From the NCBI GenBank assembly GCA_964626685.1, contig CAZVJY010000023.1, positions 1 to 25,676 of the forward strand: 25,676 nucleotides of DNA, written 5' to 3'. A model generated the notes under the pieces. That model was not told the origin of the DNA and searched no databases. It worked only from the letters and a program-made list of their open reading frames with translations. The position numbers were made by a program, and so were the translations under genes. Below are positions 15,246 through 23,393 of the stretch, one piece after another; within the stretch, counting starts at the first letter, position 1; each line of letters starts with the position of its first letter. The stretch comes from RGEC01 sp964626685 (GTDB taxonomy: Bacteria; Bacteroidota; Bacteroidia; NS11-12g; UBA955).

Positions 15246-16232
15246 CTAATCATCCCAACAATCCTCCCCAAACTTATTAAACACATTCTGTAAATCGGGG
15301 GTGTCATAAACATAAAGCTGTATGCGGATATCCCCTCCGGATTTTTGGACAATTTTCTGAGTCGGATGTAATGGCACTGCTTGCACCTGGCTAGCTGCCC
15401 AACCTCGGAACGAGCGATATACATAAACCGGTTTCACGTCTTTACCGAATTCCCGGTACATACCAATGCAATGTTTATAGTGATTGGTGAAATCGGTTTT
15501 GCGCATAATGTCTTCCCAGTCAAAATGCAGGGGTTCATCGGTTTGCTCATCCATAGCCAAATCTACCCTGCGGTGAATACGGTCAATGGGAAAATGCTGT
15601 ATGCTGGAACCCTTGATTTCACGACCTACCTGAATGCCGACAAGGTAGTAGCGATCATCAAAAGTTCTCACCTGAATGGGGTATACCCTTCGGTACACGA
15701 TGTTTTCATCATGCCTCTCAACGGCGCCCTCGGTAACCTTGTAATAATTGAATTCTACTGCCACCTGCTTGTGTATGCATCCCAGTATATCGATAATGCG
15801 CTGCACAATAGCGGGTTTTAACGTGTGTGGCGATTTCCCCATTCCCCAGCTGAGTTGTTTTATCTCAGTCTCATTGAGTTTGTGAACCTGAATCAGGTTG
15901 TTTAATAATGCCTGCACCGCCGGAAACTGTTCATAGGGTTTGAGTATAGAAAAGAGCAACGGTAATGTGCCACGCTCAGTTTCCTTGAGATTATGGATGC
16001 TGAATTCGTGATCGTTTTCAAGCACATATCTTCCATCCTTAAGTTTTATGGAGAGTCTTTGGTTATCGAGGCCTATGTTTCTCAAATAGTGAATGTCTTC
16101 TCTCAGCATTCTGGTTTTGACGGGCAAAAACTGCTGTGATATAAGCTGTTTTAATTCCTCAAAATCAGGGGTGTTGCCTTCCCGCAGATAGTTTTGGATG
16201 AATAGTAAACGTCGGAGTCTTGCCTGGTGCAT
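15246..16232 (-). CDS. WYL-domain transcriptional regulator (328 aa)
   Basis: Three-part layout of the YafY/BrxR-like regulators: an N-terminal winged HTH (about 1-75, RLRRLLFIQNYLREGN to REDIHYLRNIGL), a WYL domain (about 150-225, VAVEFNYYK, YRRVYPIQVRTFDDRYYLVGI, FPIDRI) and a C-terminal WCX-like domain (about 265-328, VYVYRSFRGWAASQV). The WYL signature is present as YYL at 195-197. WYL proteins bind nucleic-acid or nucleotide ligands and in many defence islands repress the adjacent operon. It diverges from the 185-aa gene over a 93-nt region with phased repeats, so autoregulation and control of its neighbour are likely. Confidence 0.85.
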   Translation of the reverse strand: MHQARLRRLLFIQNYLREGNTPDFEELKQLISQQFLPVKTRMLREDIHYLRNIGLDNQRLSIKLKDGRYVLENDHEFSIHNLKETERGTLPLLFSILKPYEQFPAVQALLNNLIQVHKLNETEIKQLSWGMGKSPHTLKPAIVQRIIDILGCIHKQVAVEFNYYKVTEGAVERHDENIVYRRVYPIQVRTFDDRYYLVGIQVGREIKGSSIQHFPIDRIHRRVDLAMDEQTDEPLHFDWEDIMRKTDFTNHYKHCIGMYREFGKDVKPVYVYRSFRGWAASQVQAVPLHPTQKIVQKSGGDIRIQLYVYDTPDLQNVFNKFGEDCWDD

Positions 16233-16236
16233 GTCA

Positions 16237-16307
16237 CAAATATAATGGCGCTTTTTATTGCATTAGTGCATTATTTAGTTGCACTGGTCGCATGGAAATT
16301 TGCATCA
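16237..16307. promoter_or_regulatory. Divergent control region with three TTGCA sites spaced 21 bp
   Basis: TTGCATTAG at 16258, TTGCACTGG at 16279 and TTGCATCAA at 16300 start exactly 21 bp apart, on one face of the DNA. The first two continue into GTGCAT and GTCGCAT respectively. On the minus strand TATATTTG (16237-16244) is a -7 match for the WYL gene, implying a nearly leaderless mRNA. The repeats would cover its upstream promoter region and precede the 185-aa gene. Confidence 0.6.
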
Positions 16308-16325
16308 AAAAAATAAAAAACGATT

Positions 16326-16883
16326 ATGAATAAAGGTACAAGCATGAATTATTTGGCCCTTAGACAGGCCATTCAGGGAAGGTTTCTGGTTATTGGGCAA
16401 GGAGAGAGAAAGCCATTGGGGAGCAAAGTTTTTCGCATGATTGATCAAAAGCCGGTTTATCACATTTCAACCTCAGATTTTGATCTGGAAGATTTTAATG
16501 AAGCCGCCACAAATCCGCGATTGTTTGGCAAATTCTACCATCCTTATCTTCTAATGGGTATGCCGGAAATAGGTGGTGAAGTAAAAGTATATGTTGATAC
16601 ACGTTTTGAAGGGCATTATGTAATGCTGGCGGCGGTAAAGCTGGATAGCTGGGGCAATGGAAAGAGTCATCATGCCAAGGATGTGGTTTGCTGGACGCCT
16701 CGCTATGCCGACGATACCATCGCTAAAGCCGGTGAGCGATTGTTTCGGGCTTTTTTGTATCATTTGGATGATGTAAAGGAAGGTGAAACCACTAGTAAAC
16801 TTTATGAAGATATTGCATGGCAGGATGAAGAATGGACTCCATCTGAGGGATTGATGAAGATTTTTGAGGAGGTAAGGGGTTAG
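16326..16883 (+). CDS. Unknown protein divergent from the WYL regulator (185 aa)
   Basis: Not recognised. A soluble alpha/beta protein with segments RFLVIGQGERKPLGSKVFRM, EIGGEVKVYVDTRFEGHYVMLAAVKLD and RYADDTIAKAGERLFRAFLYHLDD, ending acidic. A second in-frame ATG at 16344 (MNYLALRQAIQGRF) is equally plausible as start. It has its own terminator, so it is a single-gene unit opposite the WYL gene. Its job may be linked to that regulator. No signal peptide, membrane segment or known catalytic motif is visible. Confidence 0.75.
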   Translation: MNKGTSMNYLALRQAIQGRFLVIGQGERKPLGSKVFRMIDQKPVYHISTSDFDLEDFNEAATNPRLFGKFYHPYLLMGMPEIGGEVKVYVDTRFEGHYVMLAAVKLDSWGNGKSHHAKDVVCWTPRYADDTIAKAGERLFRAFLYHLDDVKEGETTSKLYEDIAWQDEEWTPSEGLMKIFEEVRG

Positions 16884-16907
16884 TTAGGTATAAATCAATT
16901 AATTTTT

Positions 16908-16965
16908 AAAATACAGGGCATTGCGGCAATTTCCGGAAATTGTAACAAAGCCCTGTATTTTTTAT
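16908..16965 (+). terminator. Nested-hairpin terminator with a 16-bp internal palindrome
   Basis: Outer stem ATACAGGGC (16911-16919) pairs with GCCCTGTAT (16950-16958) and is followed by a T-run. Inside it CAATTTCCGGAAATTG (16927-16942) is a perfect 16-bp palindrome. The structure ends the 185-aa gene; the rest of the gap to 17133 shows no gene. Confidence 0.75.
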
Positions 16966-17133
16966 TGGTGTTCAATAATAACTATATCAAATGGTTTTAC
17001 AGGCTCCCAATTTAACATCGGGGTTTATGGCAGGATTTGCTTTTATCTATTAAATGCTAACACTAATTTTGAGTGATGCGGGGGCTAATTAGTCTGGAAC
17101 CGTGGTGGTCCTTTAAAAAACAAATATTTTGTT

Positions 17134-17141
17134 TAACTTTG
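17134..17141 (+). promoter_or_regulatory. -7 element for the TRD-nuclease gene
   Basis: TAACTTTG is a full TAnnTTTG match in an AT-rich tract, 48 nt before the first candidate start. A clear -33 TTG at the right distance is missing. Confidence 0.5.
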
Positions 17142-17188
17142 AATGAACCTATTCATAAAGCATTGGTTCCGACAACTGAACTTGCTGA

Positions 17189-19027
17189 TTGTTGTTAAAT
17201 AAGTTTAAGGTAAATAAAAATAAAGTGGCTATAAAACAATTAAATGATTCTAATATTAAACTGCAAGAGTTAGCAGATATAATAATAACCGGAAATTATG
17301 TAGATGAGACCCAAAAAAAAGGAAAAGGGAAATTTCGTGTCATTGGCCCTCATAATATCGCTAACGGGGTTTTAGAAATTAAAGATAATGATTGCTTCAT
17401 AAGCTCCGAAATCGCGAAGTTCAGTCTAATTGAAAAGGGTGATATTCTTCTTTCTTTAATAGGGCCAGAATTTCATTCAGTTATCGTGACAAGCACTCCT
17501 GAAGAACCATTGATCATTAATAATAGTATTGCTATTATAAGATCTAAACATAATCATTATATAAATACATTTATTAATTCATATACCGGCAAAACACACA
17601 TTATAGAATCAGTTCAAAAAAACAACATCGGTAACAGAATTCCGCTGCTTTCCCTGTCAGATCTGAAAAACATAACAATACCCAGTTATCCACTTCAAGA
17701 ATTAAATGAATTTGTAAAGTTCAAAATTGAAGCAAGATCTATATATTATACGAATGTAACGCAAACGCTTGTTCTTAAACTTGAATCCATAGGATGGGAA
17801 GTAAAACGGGAATATAGTGTTAAATTAGATTCAAAACATGTATTTTTAGATTTGGCATTGTTTAGAAACGGAGTATTAGAGTCATTTGTTGAAATAAAAA
17901 TGTATTCCAGAAATCAGTTTTGGCATAATCAAAATAACCTAAAAGATCAGTTAAATAAATACCTGAGCATTACTAAAACAAGATATGGATTTTGCTTTTT
18001 TAATGGCAATCTTTTCAAATACGACGGAAATAGCTTCACCCCCATGAGTGATTTTCCATATCCTGATTGTTCAATTGAAAGTAAAAACTCAATAGATTAT
18101 AACTATTTTAGAGAAGTTTTACAAGAAAACCTCAGGTTAAGGGAAGAATTACAGAAAAACAAAGCAATTCAAGACCAGCTCACTCAAATAAGCCATGATA
18201 TATTTGTAATAAAAACTACCGCCAAAAGAACCGAAGAGAAGGTAGATTCAATATTGACTTTAGTATCTGCACTGGATAGTGATTTTAAAGAAACCAAAAT
18301 CGCAACTTTAGACCTTCAAGAGAAGATTTTAAAATTGAACAAGCACTTAGATAAATCAGTTTCATTAATATTTGAGAATCATAAAGTATCTATTGCAGAT
18401 TACAGAGACATTTTAGAACAATGGTTTAGCTTTGAGTGGGAAAAGTTTGAAGACTTAAGCAAGTCATATTTACCCAGTGCTGAATATTTATTTGACAATT
18501 TAAAGAAATTAGAAAATCCTGACCTATCACCGTTTATTCTTCAGTATTGCAGGGCCTTAGAAAATGAGATGCTAAATAAGATATTTAAAAATTATGTTAA
18601 GACAATTCAAAACAGAAAAATAGATCTTGAGCAAGTATTTTTATGGGATTTTGAATTAAAAGAGGATGGGAAACCCAATAGTGATATTTCAAATAAATTT
18701 GCACGTCATATCCAAAAATGTATCAGAACAGATGAAAGCAGATGGTTTTTTGATTTGGGCTCGATGAGATTATATTTAGAATATCTAACCGGGAAAACAG
18801 TTAATAAATCACCATTTTTACAAGATTTCAGATTGTTTCTGCTTTCTTTTTTTGATTCAAATATTTTAGATACAGAATTTTTGATAAAAATAAAAGAGAC
18901 AACCGAGGAGTACCGGAATAAAGCAGCTCATCCCAGCAAAATCTCATTTGAAGAAGCTTCTGTTGGAAAAGTGAAGATAAAAGATTTGCTGAAAAGATTC
19001 TTAGAGATGTACAAACGTAATAATTAG
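17189..19027 (+). CDS. Predicted TRD - PD-(D/E)XK nuclease - coiled coil - HEPN-like fusion (up to 612 aa)
   Basis: I do not recognise a named family for the whole protein. Residues about 22-180 resemble a single target recognition domain of type I restriction S subunits: KLQELADIIITGNY, KGDILLSLIG, IINNSIAIIRS, IGNRIPLLSLSDLKNITIPS and PLQELNEFV. Residues about 200-260 look like a PD-(D/E)XK nuclease: HVFLDLALFRNG with D221, then VEIK with E235 and K237, then Q254 and Y258 in a QxxxY pattern. About 305-395 is a coiled coil. Near the C terminus EYRNKAAHP (R576, H581) fits the Rx4H HEPN RNase motif. No methyltransferase gene is near. The start is unclear: TTG at 17189 or 17192, or GTG at 17225. 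The gene is strikingly AT-rich. Confidence 0.7.
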   Translation: MLLNKFKVNKNKVAIKQLNDSNIKLQELADIIITGNYVDETQKKGKGKFRVIGPHNIANGVLEIKDNDCFISSEIAKFSLIEKGDILLSLIGPEFHSVIVTSTPEEPLIINNSIAIIRSKHNHYINTFINSYTGKTHIIESVQKNNIGNRIPLLSLSDLKNITIPSYPLQELNEFVKFKIEARSIYYTNVTQTLVLKLESIGWEVKREYSVKLDSKHVFLDLALFRNGVLESFVEIKMYSRNQFWHNQNNLKDQLNKYLSITKTRYGFCFFNGNLFKYDGNSFTPMSDFPYPDCSIESKNSIDYNYFREVLQENLRLREELQKNKAIQDQLTQISHDIFVIKTTAKRTEEKVDSILTLVSALDSDFKETKIATLDLQEKILKLNKHLDKSVSLIFENHKVSIADYRDILEQWFSFEWEKFEDLSKSYLPSAEYLFDNLKKLENPDLSPFILQYCRALENEMLNKIFKNYVKTIQNRKIDLEQVFLWDFELKEDGKPNSDISNKFARHIQKCIRTDESRWFFDLGSMRLYLEYLTGKTVNKSPFLQDFRLFLLSFFDSNILDTEFLIKIKETTEEYRNKAAHPSKISFEEASVGKVKIKDLLKRFLEMYKRNN

Positions 19028-19149
19028 TTACATTAAATCTACATATTCATTATTCTTGCAATAAATAAGTAATAACTTTAATCAAAATATTGTAAATATA
19101 TAAAAGTAAAAGCTTAAACTAAGATATTCCAACTAGTTAAAAAACAGAA

Positions 19150-19725
19150 ATGATAATCAACGGAATTGACAATCAAACAGTCGAATTGGAGATAACCAAC
19201 TACCAGTTTCCCGAAATCATAGAAGGTGGATGGGATGGTAACTGGCTCAACATTTATTTGGAAGTAAAAAGTAAAGATGGGCACTGGCAAACAACTGATC
19301 CCTCATTGACAACATGGGAGGTTCAGTGGCTAATTGATTGGTTTAATACATTGGCAAAAAGTACAAGGCCGGAAAGTATGTTTTCAAGATTTACAGAACC
19401 TAACCTGTCATTTGAACTTCTCTCAGACTTTGATGCAGACAAAAAAACTATTCGTATACAGTTTGACCTGGAGTCAAAACCGCACCCGGCCGCTGCCGGA
19501 AAGGAATATTTTGTAGACGTGGTTGCCGACAGCGCGGAGCTGAAGCGAATAGCTGAGGACTTAAAAAAAGAACTGGATAAATATCCTGAAAGGAAACCGT
19601 CACAAAACATTGATGACCCTCAAAAATCGCCTGTGCCACGGGAAGGTGATGCTTGGGATCCTTTTGATCCCGGCCCGGGTCCTGACACCATTCCCAAGGG
19701 ATACAAAATATTTCCCAAAAACTGA
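19150..19725 (+). CDS. WapI-family immunity-like protein (191 aa)
   Basis: Residues 1-110 resemble the WapI family of immunity proteins, which protect against WapA-type toxins: ELEITNYQFPEI, GGWDGNWLNIYLEVK, GHWQTTDPSLTTWEVQWLIDWF and FTEPNLSFELL. The rest is charged, then proline- and glycine-rich (DPFDPGPGPDTIPKGY), apparently a disordered tail. No toxin gene with a WapA or Rhs layout is in the window. It lies 122 nt after the TRD-nuclease gene and 103 nt before the nuclease-helicase, all on one strand. It may be an orphan immunity gene or have been recruited as an antidote inside a defence locus. Confidence 0.65.
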   Translation: MIINGIDNQTVELEITNYQFPEIIEGGWDGNWLNIYLEVKSKDGHWQTTDPSLTTWEVQWLIDWFNTLAKSTRPESMFSRFTEPNLSFELLSDFDADKKTIRIQFDLESKPHPAAAGKEYFVDVVADSAELKRIAEDLKKELDKYPERKPSQNIDDPQKSPVPREGDAWDPFDPGPGPDTIPKGYKIFPKN

Positions 19726-19828
19726 TTACTATTGTCAAATCTTTAGAATAAATTCAGGAATAATCCTAAATTACAGTAGATCAAACATCAAGAAATTTTT
19801 CAAACTTATAGCAATTACTAATTGTCAA

Positions 19829-22800
19829 ATGAAAAACACCAACAACCAGCTTATTTACAGCCCTTCCGATTTGTCCGCTCATGCCAGTTGTAAGCACCTT
19901 ACCCAGCTGAACAAGCAACATGCCCGCGGAGAAATTGGTGCCCCGGAAGTATATACAAACAAGGTGCTGATCATGCTTCGGGAAAAGGGTAAAGAATTTG
20001 AGGCGAAGCATCTTGAAAAACTCAAAGAACAGGGAAATGTGGTTGTCGAAATAAATTATGATGACCCTCATGCAGAAACAAAAACCATAGATGCTATGAA
20101 AGCGGGTGCGGATGTTATCTATCAGGCGCGTTTGAAAGAGGAGGGCAAGTGGAATGGCTGGGCCGATTTTTTGATAAAGGTTGAAAGACCGAGTAATTTA
20201 GGAGAATGGTCCTACGAAGTTTGGGATACGAAGCTGGCCAATGAAACCAAGGCGGGTACCATTTTACAGATTGGTCTTTATTCAGAACGAATAGCCAGGA
20301 TTCAAGGAGTAAACCCCGAGCAAATGGGTGTTATAAAACCGGAAGGCGAAGAGCCGTATCGCTATGATGAATACGCGGCCTACATCAGATTGGTAAAGCG
20401 AAATCTGGAGGATGCCATTGCCAATGATTATGAAACCTATCCTGAACCGGTGAGCCATTGTGATGTTTGCAACTGGTGGAAGAATTGCACCAAGGTTAGA
20501 AGACAGGATGACCACCTGACCTTTGTTGCCGGGATGGGCAAAACCCAAATGAGAGAATTCAGGTTAAATGATGTTGATACGCTTGAAAAACTAGCGAGGC
20601 TGGATTTTCCGGTTCCATTTGAGCCGGCAAGAGGTGCTAAGGAAACATATAACCGATTGCGCGAACAGGCGCGAGTTCAGAATGAAAGCAGACATGATGG
20701 TTACAGACCCATCCATGAGACTTTAGAAGTGCTGGAAGGAAAGGGACTAAATAAACTACCTGAACCATCAAAAAATGACATTTACCTTGATTTTGAGGGA
20801 GATCGCATGGTTGAACCGGATGGGCTTGAATACATGATTGGTTATGTGCACCATGGCGTGTACCGAGCGTTATGGGCTAAAAATGAACAAGAAGAAAAAG
20901 ACATTTTTGAGCAATTTATTGATTTCGCTTTCGACTTGAAACAAAAGGATCCCACACTCCATATTTATCATTACGCACCCTATGAGGTGACCGCATTTAA
21001 ACGGCTGATGGGTAAATATGCATCCCGGGAAAATGAAATTGATACATTGCTGAGGTCAAACACGTTTGTGGATCTCTATAACGTTGTGCGACAATCTGTG
21101 CGGGCAAGTGTAGAAAAATATTCCATCAAGGATTTGGAGATATTTTTTGGCTATGAACGTAAAATGGATTTACGTGAGCTTTCAGGACATAAATCTCAGC
21201 TGGAGTTGCTGCTTCAAACAAGCAATATTGATAAGCTGACCAAAGAAACAGCAGATGCGGTGCAACTTTACAATCAGGATGATTGTGAGTCATTGATTAA
21301 ACTGCAATCCTGGCTGGAGGATATTCGGTCAGGTCTTATTGCGCAGGGATTTAACATTACAAGGCCCATGGATGGCGTTGGAGAAGCCAGCGAAAAGATC
21401 ACGGAACACCAGCTACGCATCCAGCCCATTATGCAGGCGCTACTCAATAGGATACCGCCGGTAAAATCTGAACGAACAAACATTGAGCAAGGCCGGTATA
21501 TTCTTGCGCATATGCTGGATTGGTACAGGAGAGAGAAGAAGTCGTTCTGGTGGGAGTTTTTTCGATTGAAAGAACTGCCCACTGATGAACTCCTGGATGA
21601 ACGCAAAGCCATTTCGTATTTAAACTTTACAGGTGATCGTGTCCCTGAAAAACAAAGTGTAATTGACACATATTCGTTTCCCCCACAGGAATGCGATTTG
21701 CGTCCGGGTGACTCTCTGGAAGATCAGGATGAGAACACTGTTGGCATAATTCATGAAATTGATAATGCTGCAGGAAAACTCCGTATTAAAAAAGGACCAA
21801 AAAGAAAGGATTTGCCCCACCCGGTTTCGGTAACGAGTCTGGAAAGTATTGACTCCCGCTCAAAGGAAGAAGCCATTATCAGTCTGGCAGAATGGGTAGT
21901 GAATAATGGTCTGGATAATAATGCCGAACAATACAGAGCCGCACGCCAAATGCTTATGAATGCTCCACCGGTTTTATGCGAAGCATTGACCAATACACAG
22001 GATACTTTGGAGAGGACATTGGATTTTGCGGCCAAGCTTGATCACAGTTATCTTCCTGTACAAGGCCCTCCCGGCGCAGGCAAGAGTTTTACGGGCAGCC
22101 ATCTCATTCTTCGTTTGGCACAACAAGGCAAGAAAATAGGCATTACTGCCCTTAGCCATAAAGTGATTACCAACCTCTTGTCACAGGTTCATAAAAGAGC
22201 ACAGGAAGCCAATGTGGAAATTCAGATGATACAGAAAACCGAACCAAATCCGGAAAATCCTGTTCCCTGGACAGTGAGTAACGAAGAGCAAGCGATTCAG
22301 CCTGCTTTGGGTGTCGTGAATGTTGTGGCAGGTACAACTTTTATGTGGAGCAAACCGGCATATTCAAACAGCGTAGATTATCTTTTTGTTGATGAAGCGG
22401 GCCAGCTATCTTTGATAGATACCCTCGCTGTATCCCATTCCTGTTCAAACATTGTATTACTCGGCGATCCGCAGCAACTGAAACAGCCTCAGCAGGGAGT
22501 TCATCCTGATGGTACTGAGGTTTCTGCATTGGAGCACGTGTTACAGGGTGAGAAAACCATTTCTGAAGAGCAGGGTGTGTTTTTAGCAGAAACATGGCGC
22601 ATGCACTCAAGTATCAATGCATTTGTATCGGAGCTTTTTTATGAAAACCGCTTAAAATCGAGGGATCACCTTGATCAGCAGAAAATAATAGGGTCAAACT
22701 ATGCAGGTTCGGGTCTTTATCTGGAACTTGTTGAACATGCAGGAAATACAAGCTCATCAGCCGAAGAGGTGAATAGGATAGTCGAAATTGTTAATGAGCT

Positions 22801-23206
22801 GTGCGCGGGTGATGTGCGGTTTGTCAATGAAAAGGGCGAAGAAACCATTTTAACGGCAAGAGATATAAAGATTATTACACCTTACAACGCGCAGGTGAAC
22901 GCTATAAAGCAGCGTTTGCCGGGTTTAGAAGTTGGCACCGTAGATAAGTTTCAGGGGCAGGAGGCACCTGTAATAATCTATTCAGTTGCTACATCCGGTG
23001 TAGAGGAAGCCCCACGCGGCATGGATTTTCTGTTTAGCCCAAACCGGTTTAATGTGGCTGTATCAAGGGCGCGCGCAAGGTTTATCATGGTAGCCAATCC
23101 CGGCATTTTTGAAGCAGATTGTAAAAGTCCGAAGCAGATAAAACTGGCAAATGCCTTTTGCCGGTTTAAGGAGTTTTCAGAGAAATCAAACAATGCAATG
23201 CAATGA
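19829..23206 (+). CDS. TM0106-type RecB-like nuclease, DEDD exonuclease and SF1 helicase fusion (1125 aa)
   Basis: The N-terminal part (about 1-240) is a Cas4/RecB-like nuclease: D113 in GWADFL, D133 and K135 in WDTKL, QIGLYSE after it, and cysteines C21, C211, C214 and C220 (HCDVCNWWKNC) placed like the four ligands of a 4Fe-4S cluster. The middle part (about 315-500) is a YprB-like RNase H-fold/DEDD domain: YLDFEGD (D321, E323) and YNQDDCESL (D484, D485). The C-terminal part is a Dna2/Upf1-like SF1 helicase: GPPGAGKS (746-753), DEAGQ (855-859), LLGDPQQL, TWRMH, VDKFQGQEA and FNVAVSRARARF. ATG at 19829 (MKNTNNQLIYSPSDLSAHA) is chosen because the usual N-terminal motif starts there; the open frame further up overlaps the preceding gene. 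Confidence 0.88.
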   Translation: MKNTNNQLIYSPSDLSAHASCKHLTQLNKQHARGEIGAPEVYTNKVLIMLREKGKEFEAKHLEKLKEQGNVVVEINYDDPHAETKTIDAMKAGADVIYQARLKEEGKWNGWADFLIKVERPSNLGEWSYEVWDTKLANETKAGTILQIGLYSERIARIQGVNPEQMGVIKPEGEEPYRYDEYAAYIRLVKRNLEDAIANDYETYPEPVSHCDVCNWWKNCTKVRRQDDHLTFVAGMGKTQMREFRLNDVDTLEKLARLDFPVPFEPARGAKETYNRLREQARVQNESRHDGYRPIHETLEVLEGKGLNKLPEPSKNDIYLDFEGDRMVEPDGLEYMIGYVHHGVYRALWAKNEQEEKDIFEQFIDFAFDLKQKDPTLHIYHYAPYEVTAFKRLMGKYASRENEIDTLLRSNTFVDLYNVVRQSVRASVEKYSIKDLEIFFGYERKMDLRELSGHKSQLELLLQTSNIDKLTKETADAVQLYNQDDCESLIKLQSWLEDIRSGLIAQGFNITRPMDGVGEASEKITEHQLRIQPIMQALLNRIPPVKSERTNIEQGRYILAHMLDWYRREKKSFWWEFFRLKELPTDELLDERKAISYLNFTGDRVPEKQSVIDTYSFPPQECDLRPGDSLEDQDENTVGIIHEIDNAAGKLRIKKGPKRKDLPHPVSVTSLESIDSRSKEEAIISLAEWVVNNGLDNNAEQYRAARQMLMNAPPVLCEALTNTQDTLERTLDFAAKLDHSYLPVQGPPGAGKSFTGSHLILRLAQQGKKIGITALSHKVITNLLSQVHKRAQEANVEIQMIQKTEPNPENPVPWTVSNEEQAIQPALGVVNVVAGTTFMWSKPAYSNSVDYLFVDEAGQLSLIDTLAVSHSCSNIVLLGDPQQLKQPQQGVHPDGTEVSALEHVLQGEKTISEEQGVFLAETWRMHSSINAFVSELFYENRLKSRDHLDQQKIIGSNYAGSGLYLELVEHAGNTSSSAEEVNRIVEIVNELCAGDVRFVNEKGEETILTARDIKIITPYNAQVNAIKQRLPGLEVGTVDKFQGQEAPVIIYSVATSGVEEAPRGMDFLFSPNRFNVAVSRARARFIMVANPGIFEADCKSPKQIKLANAFCRFKEFSEKSNNAMQ

Positions 23207-23393
23207 GCAAATGAGAAAAAGAGCCTTGTTCCTAGGGCGTTAACATACGGAGAATAAGGGGTTGCCATATTCGGGAAAGAATATCGAAACCGACGATATG
23301 CACGGTGACGATGCTTTTTGATAAATCTTTTTTTAATGCGGATTTGATTAGCCTATACTTTAAGGCTCTCAGAAAGTCTGAATAAACCTATCA

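Noticed and set aside
17189..19027. Calling the 612-aa protein a normal type I restriction specificity subunit
   Set aside because: Only one TRD-like half is present, there is no adjacent HsdM or HsdR, and the remaining two thirds carry nuclease and HEPN-like features absent from HsdS.
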